A stretch of DNA of 7,578 bases, taken from NCBI GenBank assembly GCA_011772275.1, contig WVZU01000135.1, positions 395 through 7,972 of the forward strand. Direction: 5' to 3'. The DNA comes from Planctomycetales bacterium (GTDB taxonomy: Bacteria > Planctomycetota > Planctomycetia > Pirellulales > UBA7805). A program made the translations under genes and the position numbers. Below are positions 1 to 5,987 of this stretch, in pieces (the stretch's first letter is position 1; every line of letters starts with the position of its first letter). The notes beneath the pieces were generated by a model. The model was not told where the DNA came from. It searched no databases and was given only the letters and a program-made list of their open reading frames with translations.

Positions 1-106
1 TTACAACATGCGGATTTTGAATACCAGCTTACCCTCCCGCATACGGGGGGCTTTCGCAGGATGAGGCAACGTTGATCGCCACGCATGTTCCAAACACCTG
101 CTTTGC

Positions 107-976
107 TTAACAGGGCGGGCTCGGTTCCGGATCGAAACTCCCTGCCAGGCGTCCCAGCAACCTAGCATAGATCAAGACCCCCGTTGCGGACACCGGTGCG
201 AGGACCAGCATGGTAACGTAGGGCGGATCGACGAACGTTAACCAGCCGAGGAACCCGCAGGCGGCCAGCAGGGTCAGCGAGACGGCGTAGAAGGCGGCCC
301 AGGCCAGGGGGTGGGCGACCAACGAACCCAGAATGCGGGGCGAATACGGGATCATCACGCTGCCCGCATCCAATACGCTCAACTGCAAGACCGGGTACAG
401 CACCACAGCCACCGCCACGATCGGGATCCACCAGCCGCCCCAGAGGAGGCTGCTGACCAACCAGCCGACGACCGCCGCCATCAGCAGCACGCCCAGCGTG
501 GAGGGCAGCGTCCAGAACCATTCCAGCCAACCGCTGGCCGGCCAGTCGTCGATCGTGTCGAACCCTTCCGCCGTCTGCTGCACGACGTGCAGGTACATCA
601 CGGCCGCGTACGACAAGCTGCCGATCGTGATCATACCCACCGGCATCCCAATCGCCAGCCCGATGGTGGGGACAAAGTGCATAATGTGGTACAGAAACGT
701 GACCAGCAAGGCCGAGGCGGTCAGACCGCTGGTCATGTAAATCCACACCGGCAGCGAACTGAGGTACCAGGGAAAGGTAAAGACACCGGTCAAGAACCGA
801 TTTCGGGGGGGCGGGGGCGGGGGCGGTTGCCTCGCGGTAGGTGTCAGGGACGAGCCGGCCGGGTGCTGGGTATAGTATTCGGCCAGTTGACGAGCCCGGT
901 CCACAGCGGGGGGGTCGTCGTCCAACAGCTGATAATCGTCATCGTCCGGAGCGGTATCCGCGTCGTTTGGCAACAT
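107..976 (-). CDS. Polytopic membrane protein of unknown function with acidic, proline-rich N-terminus
   Basis: I do not recognise this 289-residue protein. Residues 1-60 are hydrophilic: an aspartate-rich stretch (about 5-22) and a run of seven prolines (51-57). The rest is strongly hydrophobic, with about six candidate membrane helices near 74-100, 103-131, 156-178, 181-200, 222-247 and 252-273. A Trp/Asp-rich loop between helices 2 and 3 (FDTIDDWPASGWLEWFW, 139-155) is the most distinctive feature and could serve as a family signature. There is no signal peptide, ATP-binding motif or obvious catalytic motif. The ATG start at 976 has only a weak purine-rich stretch (GGTAAG) upstream. It is the last gene of the minus-strand series, 208 bases after the hemDE stop, so it may be transcribed separately. 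Coding is supported by the long uninterrupted hydrophobic pattern, which shadow frames lack. Function is unknown; an inner-membrane location is inferred. Confidence 0.82.
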   Translation of the reverse strand: MLPNDADTAPDDDDYQLLDDDPPAVDRARQLAEYYTQHPAGSSLTPTARQPPPPPPPRNRFLTGVFTFPWYLSSLPVWIYMTSGLTASALLVTFLYHIMHFVPTIGLAIGMPVGMITIGSLSYAAVMYLHVVQQTAEGFDTIDDWPASGWLEWFWTLPSTLGVLLMAAVVGWLVSSLLWGGWWIPIVAVAVVLYPVLQLSVLDAGSVMIPYSPRILGSLVAHPLAWAAFYAVSLTLLAACGFLGWLTFVDPPYVTMLVLAPVSATGVLIYARLLGRLAGSFDPEPSPPC

Positions 977-1184
977 GGCACTTACCGAAATCTCAAGAAT
1001 GACTTCTCGATTTCGATCGTAGCTGAAGGTTCCCTACGGGGCGGGCATAGACACCGGCCAGGCCTTGCGGGAACCGTCGACAACCAAGATCACCACAGTC
1101 ATTTCTCTTTTCGCTCGGTTTGCTCCTCTGCCGATTTTCCCTTGCTGGAACGGCAAATGCGGAAGTTACTTTGGAACCATTCTG
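977..1184. other. Intergenic region between hemDE and the membrane-protein gene, with a 7-bp inverted repeat
   Basis: This 208-base gap holds no ORF that looks coding. The arms GGTTCCC (1028-1034) and GGGAACC (1069-1075) form a perfect 7-bp inverted repeat around a GC-rich 34-base spacer. The inner arm ends 52 bases upstream of the membrane-protein start, so it could be an RNA leader hairpin or a bipartite protein-binding site. I see no hairpin followed by a T-run after the hemDE stop and no convincing -35/-10 pair, so whether the two genes share a transcript is open. Confidence 0.4.
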
Positions 1185-3101
1185 TTAGCGGGACGACAAT
1201 TCATGAACGGCATCGACCAGCCCGATCGCGTTATCGACGGGCGTTTGCGGGAGGATGCCATGCCCCAGGTTGAAGATATGACCGGGCCGGCCGGCGGCCT
1301 GGTCCAGGATATCCCCCACCGCCGCTCGAATGTCGCTCATCTCTGCCAACAGCAGGCACGGGTCCAGGTTGCCCATCACCCCCCGCTCGTGCCCTACCGC
1401 CTCCCAGGCCGCTTCCAGTCGGATCCGCCAGTCGACACCGATCATCTGCCCTCCGGCCTCGGCCAGCAACGGCAAGAGGGCCGGGTTCCCCGTGGCAAAG
1501 TTGATCACCGGCACACCCTCGCTCAGACCGGCCAAGAGGGCCTGCATGTGAGGCAGGACGTATCGCCGGTAATCGTCAGGCGAGAGGCAGCCGACCCAAC
1601 TGTCAAAGATTTGCACCAACTGCACGCCCGCCGCGATTTGTGCGTTGAGATACAGGGTGATGCCACGCACCAGCCGGCGCATCAGCTCGTCCCAGGCGCC
1701 CTGGTCCCGGTACATGAGGGTCTTGGTGAAGAGATAATTCCGAGACCCGCCACCTTCAATGGCGTAGCTACCCAAGGTGAAGGGGGCGCCGGCAAACCCG
1801 ATCAACGGCAAGCGGTCCGGCATCTGGGCCCGGGTAAGCTGGACCGTTTCCATCACAAACTGCAGCGAATCCACCCGCTCCAGTTCCAGCACGCGATCCA
1901 CATCCAGCGGTTCGCGAATGGGGTTGTGGATCACCGGGCCCTCCCCGCTAGCATATTCCAGCTCCATGCCCATCGGTTCCAGGATCGGGAGAAGGTCGGA
2001 AAAGATGATCGCCGCATCGACGCCAAGCCGTTGTTGCGCGGTAATGGCGACTTCGGCGCAGAGCGTGGGGTTTTTGCAAAGTTCCAGAAACGTGGTCTTC
2101 TGGCGAACCTCGCGGTATTCGCGCATGTAGCGACCCGCTTGCCGCATCAGCCACACCGGGGTGCACTCCACCGGCTCGCCCCGCGCCGCCCGCATCATCA
2201 GGCTGTCGTACCAGGGCTGCTGCCGGTCTGCCACGGCGTCGCGGGCAGGTCGAGCCGCCAGGGCGGCACGGACGTATTGCTTGCGTTGCAGGATGTCGGC
2301 GGTCTGTCGAGCCGCGGCGGTGACCAGTTGGCCCATCTTGGGATGATCCGGTTCCAGATCCACCGGCAAATCGGCTTGCCGCAACCGCTCGCTGGTCGTC
2401 GGTCCAATGGATGCGATCACCAGTCCGCTTAACGCCTCCCGCAACGCCTGGCCCCGGCCCAGCTTCTCTGCGGTGGCCAGGAGATTGGTTACCTGGTTAG
2501 CGGACGTAAAGAGGGCCGCCGCGATGGTGCCATCGATGATGGCCCCGATATTGGCCTCCAGCGGCCCGCAATCTTCCGGCAGTTCCCAGGCGTAGACTTT
2601 CACAGGCACGACCGTCGCGCCCCTGGCTTCCAGGCCGGCCAGCAGGCTGGGATTGGGCTGGCCGTACTCCTGCAGGCCCACGACGTGTCCCGCCACAGGC
2701 ACGTGCCGGTCGATCGTTTGCAGCACCTCGCGCCACGTGTTCGGCTCCTCGACCACGTGGGTCGGGGCAATGCCCAGCTCGTTCAACACGGCCAGCGGCT
2801 TGGGACCACGCACGATCGTCGTGGTATCGGTCAACGCCGACAGAAAGCGATCGCGATCGACTTGCCGTTCGACGGCGGCCAGCAGGTGTCGAGCCCCGAC
2901 GCCGGTCAGCAGAATCACGACGTCAATTTGCGCGGTCATCAGACGGTGCGCGAAGTCGACAGCTGCCGAATTCTTTTCCAGCGCGACTTCGCGCATGGAG
3001 GGACTGACATGCGGCACACCCCCCTGCCGCTGAATCAAACGCGCCATCTCCTTTGCCCGGCGGCTCTCAAACGCGGCAACATGCAATCCCTCAAACGGCA
3101 T
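1185..3101 (-). CDS. hemDE: Fused uroporphyrinogen-III synthase / uroporphyrinogen decarboxylase (HemD-HemE)
   Basis: A single 638-residue cytoplasmic protein joins two successive steps of tetrapyrrole synthesis: closure of hydroxymethylbilane to uroporphyrinogen III (HemD), then decarboxylation to coproporphyrinogen III (HemE). Numbering is from the ATG at 3101. HemD covers roughly residues 1-270: an opening GLHVAAFESRRAKEMA, then TGVGARHLL, FTSANQVTNLL (about 198-208) and IGPTTSERL (232-240). A linker of about 30 residues leads to HemE (about 295-638). The HemE residues known to bind substrate or catalyse are present: Arg320 and Arg324 in PVWLMRQAGRYMREY, Asp369 in FSDLLP, Tyr446 in SYAIEGGGS, Ser501 in FDSWVG and His614 in LGHGILPQTP. 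HemE alone is usually about 340-360 residues and HemD about 240-270, so both halves are full length. An in-frame TTG at 3119 would add six residues. I prefer the ATG because the HemD homology begins right after it, but neither has a strong ribosome-binding site. Confidence 0.95.
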   Translation of the reverse strand: MPFEGLHVAAFESRRAKEMARLIQRQGGVPHVSPSMREVALEKNSAAVDFAHRLMTAQIDVVILLTGVGARHLLAAVERQVDRDRFLSALTDTTTIVRGPKPLAVLNELGIAPTHVVEEPNTWREVLQTIDRHVPVAGHVVGLQEYGQPNPSLLAGLEARGATVVPVKVYAWELPEDCGPLEANIGAIIDGTIAAALFTSANQVTNLLATAEKLGRGQALREALSGLVIASIGPTTSERLRQADLPVDLEPDHPKMGQLVTAAARQTADILQRKQYVRAALAARPARDAVADRQQPWYDSLMMRAARGEPVECTPVWLMRQAGRYMREYREVRQKTTFLELCKNPTLCAEVAITAQQRLGVDAAIIFSDLLPILEPMGMELEYASGEGPVIHNPIREPLDVDRVLELERVDSLQFVMETVQLTRAQMPDRLPLIGFAGAPFTLGSYAIEGGGSRNYLFTKTLMYRDQGAWDELMRRLVRGITLYLNAQIAAGVQLVQIFDSWVGCLSPDDYRRYVLPHMQALLAGLSEGVPVINFATGNPALLPLLAEAGGQMIGVDWRIRLEAAWEAVGHERGVMGNLDPCLLLAEMSDIRAAVGDILDQAAGRPGHIFNLGHGILPQTPVDNAIGLVDAVHELSSR

Positions 3102-3124
3102 AGTGAGGCGAACGCCCAATTACG

Positions 3125-3487
3125 AAATTCCCATGACCCATCACGATGGACCAATTCTACACGAACTTGCCGCGCAGAGCAGCCACGGGGCAAGAAGGAC
3201 ATTTTGGCGGCCACGGGAACGTTTCCTCCGGTCCAGGAGACACGATTGCGGTAACTCTCAAGTGGAAAGCATCAGATGCTGTCAGCCGTCCCGGCCGGGC
3301 GGTCTGTGCAAGCACCTACCGGCAGCTGCTGCCAGCCCGCCGGCAGGGCGGATCACCAGACGCATGCCGCAGAAGGGGAGATGGAGAGCGAAAAGGGTGC
3401 CATCCCACCAGGCCGACTCCAAAATAAATCGCGTATCCGCAGGAGAGAGGATCGGGGAAAGCGGCCGGCTGCGACGGGGGGATGCGA
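3125..3487. other. Gene-poor region between the glycosyltransferase and hemDE, palindrome-rich
   Basis: No gene is supported across this stretch of about 360 bases. It contains several short palindromes: AGCATCAGATGCT (3268-3280), CCCGGCCGGG (about 3290-3299), GGCAGCTGCTGCC (about 3321-3333) and an adjoining CCGCC/GGCGG hairpin (about 3339-3353). None is followed by a T-run on the minus strand, so a classical rho-independent terminator for the glycosyltransferase gene is not shown. A possible -10 element for hemDE (TAGAAT on the minus strand, 3154-3159) lacks a recognisable -35. Short open frames here read as composition artefacts. Confidence 0.4.
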
Positions 3488-4408
3488 CTAGGTATTGATC
3501 ATCCCGTAGCGAATAATGCACCACAATGTTTCCAAAGCGTCCCGCAGGCCGATCTTCTTGCCCTCGGCATAGCCGCGACTCTTGTAGCTGATCGGCATTT
3601 CATAGATTTTCTTGCCTCGCCAAGACAGCTTGGCCGTCAGTTCCGGTTCGATGCCAAACCGATTCTGCTGCAAGGGGAGGTTGAGCAGTACCGAGCGGCG
3701 GATGGCCTTATAGCAGGTTTCCATGTCGGTCAGCTGCTGACCGGTGAACAGGTTGGACAGGGCGGTCAAGAGACGATTGCCACTGCGGTGCAGCCACCCA
3801 TCCCGCTGGACGGGTGCCAGGTACCGCGAGCCATAAACGACGTCACAGCGATTTGCCAGAATGGGTTGGGTCAACATCACGATGTCGGCCGGATCGTACT
3901 CCAGGTCGGCATCCTGGATGATGACCACGTCGCCGCGCGTGATCCCCAGGGCGGTCCGCAAGGCGGCGCCTTTGCCGCGATTGGTCGCGTGATGGATAAC
4001 TTGCACCTCGGGGATCTCCGCCAGCTGGTCGGCAATCTTGGAAGTTCCGTCGGTGCTGCCATCGTCGACAATTAGTACCTCTTTGTGGATCGGCAGGCGC
4101 AGGACCCGCTGGACCACCTGCTGCAACGTTTCGCGTTCGTTGTAAACGGGGAGGACGACGGACACAGCGCAGGTCGTCTCCTGCTGCTGGGCCTTGTCCA
4201 GCAGCTGATCGGCCCGCTCGATGGTCGCCTCGATCCGCTCAACACATGCCGTATCCACCGGCGCTGGGACAGCCTGCGGGCCAGTCTGGCTATGTTGCTG
4301 CTCGTTTTTTATTTGATCCGTTGTTTCCATTTGACCCGTCGTTTCCAGGGGATCCCTTGATTCGTCGAGATCCGTACTTGCCGGAATTTTTTCAATGGCA
4401 CAAATCAT
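3488..4408 (-). CDS. Family-2 glycosyltransferase, polyprenyl-phosphate sugar synthase (DPM1-like) type
   Basis: This protein is predicted to move a sugar from a nucleotide donor to an acceptor, probably polyprenyl phosphate, on the cytoplasmic face of the membrane. Numbering is from the ATG at 4408 (306 residues). The GT2/GT-A fold is shown by VSVVLPVYNE (82-91), DDGSTDGT (115-122), the NRGKGAALRTAL loop (about 143-154), the metal-binding DAD in QDADLEYDP (166-168), GSRY (193-196) and a C-terminal YKSRGYAEGKKI (275-286). These motifs resemble dolichol/undecaprenyl-phosphate mannose or glucose synthases. There are no C-terminal membrane helices, so it is a soluble or peripheral subtype. Residues 1-80 form a charged, Gln/Thr-rich extension that is not part of the catalytic fold. 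In-frame ATGs at 4495, 4465 and 4438 would lengthen it. I chose 4408 because the extra residues look non-coding and a GAGGG lies 11 bases upstream. It is the third gene of the polysaccharide cluster. Exact donor and acceptor cannot be told. Confidence 0.9.
   Translation of the reverse strand: MICAIEKIPASTDLDESRDPLETTGQMETTDQIKNEQQHSQTGPQAVPAPVDTACVERIEATIERADQLLDKAQQQETTCAVSVVLPVYNERETLQQVVQRVLRLPIHKEVLIVDDGSTDGTSKIADQLAEIPEVQVIHHATNRGKGAALRTALGITRGDVVIIQDADLEYDPADIVMLTQPILANRCDVVYGSRYLAPVQRDGWLHRSGNRLLTALSNLFTGQQLTDMETCYKAIRRSVLLNLPLQQNRFGIEPELTAKLSWRGKKIYEMPISYKSRGYAEGKKIGLRDALETLWCIIRYGMINT
4313..4348 (-). repeat. Two tandem 18-bp imperfect repeats inside the glycosyltransferase N-terminus
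   Basis: Bases 4313-4330 and 4331-4348 match at 15 of 18 positions. On the minus strand they encode the related hexapeptides LETTGQ and METTDQ. A weaker third partial match follows at about 4357. They lie in the low-complexity extension ahead of the catalytic domain, so copy-number change would be in frame and tolerated. Confidence 0.6.
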
Positions 4409-4419
4409 TGTTTGGAAGA

Positions 4420-4424
4420 CCCTC
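4420..4424 (-). promoter_or_regulatory. Possible ribosome-binding site for the glycosyltransferase
   Basis: GAGGG on the minus strand ends 11 bases before the ATG at 4408. The spacing is a little long, but it is the best Shine-Dalgarno-like match near any candidate start of this gene. It is the main reason for preferring this start over 4495. Confidence 0.3.
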
Positions 4425-4566
4425 AGCCCGCCTATCATGTCGAAATCTGACCACCGCCATGCCATATATGCTCGGCAGAAATACCCACCGCTCATGCGAA
4501 AAGCAATCGCTTGGATACCCCCCGCGCGTTATACGGGTTATCAGGCTGCCTCGGCTGGCAGAGATG

Positions 4567-5970
4567 TCACGCCTGTGCCGCCCATGCGGCCCGTACGGAC
4601 AAGGGGCTGGCCAACCGGCGACCGGCCTCCCCCAGGGGAACGTGATGCTGGAGTCCAGAGGTAAGTCCTGCCAGAAAGAAAAACAGCATGTGCGCGATGT
4701 TCATATGACCCATCGGCTGAAAGATGGCGTTGGGAATGTAAGCGGCCACCACCGCCAGCATCATCAGGCCGTGCCGGCGGACCCACGTCGGCGCCTGGGT
4801 CGCCGACCATAACCGCCAGGCCGCCACGGCCATCGCCGTCAGCATCGCCACGTACAACACGAACCCAATCAGGCCCGTTTCTACCAGGATGCTGAGGAAC
4901 AGGTTGTGGTGCACCTCGTCCCGGATGTGTTCCAGCGCCAGCGAGGTCGAACGGTCGGAAAGGTAGAGATCTTTGTGGTGGATATACTGGCCGAACCCAC
5001 AACCGGTCAGGGGACGGTCGCGGAACATCTGCCACGACACGTACGCAAAGGACACGCGCATGGAGGCCGAATCTCGAGAGGCGTCGGCACTCCGCCCGCC
5101 GCTGAAGGACTGCAACTGCTGCCAGCGGGTACCGACCACCAGCAGGCCCACGATCATCAGCCCGGCCAGGCAGACGGTGCGGACCTGCCGCGACGTGGTC
5201 AGCCACAACAGCAACCCCATCGCCAGGGCCGTCCCCATCCAGACACAACGCGTGTAGCAAAAATAGATGCCGGCACAAAACGGGGCAGAACCAAGCAACA
5301 ATCCGATGCGCAACTTGGGGGAGGCCTGCAAGCGATAGACCCAGGCCACGATCAGGCAGATCGAGAGGGCAAAACCGTACACGACCGCCTGCACCATGGG
5401 TCCTCGAGCCCGGCCGAAGTGCAGTCCCACGTCCGGATCGGATATGTGTCGGGGAAAGACCGCCCACCACTGCCCACTGACCTCGGCCAGACCAGTCAAG
5501 GCCAGATACATCCCAAAGGCGATAAAAGATTTCTGGACCAGGCCGATCGCGCGGTCGTCCAGCGGCAACTGCCTGGCAATCGCGTACAGGAGTAACGGGC
5601 TGCCGTAGCCCACCATCAGGTGCCAGATCGGTGAGGGAGCGTCCGGGGGCAGATCGCGGAAGTCCGAGGTAAACGTCCGTACGGCCAGCCAGGCAAAAAA
5701 GATCCACACCCCATAGTCCAGACGGACCATCGGTCTGGCATCCAACCGCCCCATCCGCCAGGCGATGGCGTACATGGCAACCAACATGACCAGCACCAGG
5801 CGATCGCAAGTCAGCTCGACCGGACCCACCCGCAGATGAAAGAAGTAATATCCCAGACAGGCGTTGACGGCCAGGAAGACGAGGCAGCCGGTCAGCAGCG
5901 ATCCGCGCAGGACAAAAGCCGCTGCCCACACCACAGCGACCAGGCCCAGGATGATGATCAGCATTTGCAT
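4567..5970 (-). CDS. O-antigen polymerase/ligase-like polytopic membrane protein (Wzy/WaaL superfamily)
   Basis: This 467-residue inner-membrane protein probably polymerises lipid-linked glycan repeats or transfers finished glycan to an acceptor on the periplasmic side. It has about ten to twelve hydrophobic segments, starting near residues 2-20, 25-44, 57-72 and 86-98 and continuing to 400-412 and 426-439. A large soluble loop lies between the segment ending near 280 and the one starting near 355. Diagnostic features of the O-antigen ligase family are an arginine-glycine motif before a helix (RARGPMVQA, 187-195), the loop motif RPLTGCGFGQY (319-329) and HHNLFLSILVETGLIGF (354-370), whose conserved histidine precedes a helix. 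Polymerases and ligases of this superfamily cannot be separated by sequence reading; the adjacent chain-length protein favours polymerase. The ATG at 5970 lies 10 bases after the previous stop, so co-transcription and translational coupling are likely. A second ATG two codons in is an alternative start. Confidence 0.88.
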   Translation of the reverse strand: MQMLIIILGLVAVVWAAAFVLRGSLLTGCLVFLAVNACLGYYFFHLRVGPVELTCDRLVLVMLVAMYAIAWRMGRLDARPMVRLDYGVWIFFAWLAVRTFTSDFRDLPPDAPSPIWHLMVGYGSPLLLYAIARQLPLDDRAIGLVQKSFIAFGMYLALTGLAEVSGQWWAVFPRHISDPDVGLHFGRARGPMVQAVVYGFALSICLIVAWVYRLQASPKLRIGLLLGSAPFCAGIYFCYTRCVWMGTALAMGLLLWLTTSRQVRTVCLAGLMIVGLLVVGTRWQQLQSFSGGRSADASRDSASMRVSFAYVSWQMFRDRPLTGCGFGQYIHHKDLYLSDRSTSLALEHIRDEVHHNLFLSILVETGLIGFVLYVAMLTAMAVAAWRLWSATQAPTWVRRHGLMMLAVVAAYIPNAIFQPMGHMNIAHMLFFFLAGLTSGLQHHVPLGEAGRRLASPLSVRAAWAAQA

Positions 5971-5977
5971 GGCAAGT

Positions 5978-5987
5978 CGCCTAGGCG
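5978..5987. repeat. 10-bp perfect palindrome across the gene junction
   Basis: CGCCTAGGCG is a perfect palindrome covering the TAG stop of the chain-length gene and the bases where the next gene's ribosome-binding site must lie. The flanks AAG and CTT could extend pairing past a one-base bulge. It might tune coupling between the two genes, but it may be chance. Confidence 0.35.

Noticed and set aside
33..50. Possible terminator hairpin (CTCCCG-CATA-CGGGGG) after the membrane-protein gene
   Set aside because: On the minus-strand transcript the stem has an A-C mismatch after four pairs and there is no U-run, so it is not a convincing rho-independent terminator.
1..106. Minus-strand frame ending in TAA at base 1, with a short ATG-started peptide from about 42
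   Set aside because: The frame continues upstream only by overlapping the membrane-protein gene, has no ribosome-binding site, and the window edge prevents further judgement.
311..1273. 320-codon plus-strand open frame opposite the membrane protein
   Set aside because: Arg/His/Gln-rich composition with no motif; it crosses the intergenic gap and the end of hemDE.
1065..2432. 455-codon plus-strand open frame opposite hemDE
   Set aside because: Rich in His, Gln, Arg and Pro, as expected for the antisense of a GC-rich gene; the opposite strand carries unmistakable HemE motifs.
3146..3427. 93-codon plus-strand frame in the gap between the glycosyltransferase and hemDE
   Set aside because: No ribosome-binding site, low-information Arg/Gly-rich second half, and overlapping frames of equal quality on the same strand.
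3282..3524. 80-codon minus-strand frame starting with GTG inside the glycosyltransferase 3' end
   Set aside because: It starts inside a well-supported gene, shows no motif or ribosome-binding site, and runs over the palindrome cluster.
4528..4533. TATAAC as a -10 element for the glycosyltransferase
   Set aside because: No -35-like hexamer lies 16-18 bases upstream, and the gene is more simply explained as part of the upstream operon.
4546..4561. Hairpin CTGCC-N6-GGCAG just after the Wzy-like stop codon
   Set aside because: A five-pair stem without a T-run on the minus strand; too weak to call a terminator between cluster genes.
4541..5929. 462-codon open frame on the minus strand, in another frame of the Wzy-like gene
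   Set aside because: Its product is rich in Gly, Arg, Pro and Ala with no membrane pattern or motif. The overlapping frame has clear membrane segments and ligase-family motifs.
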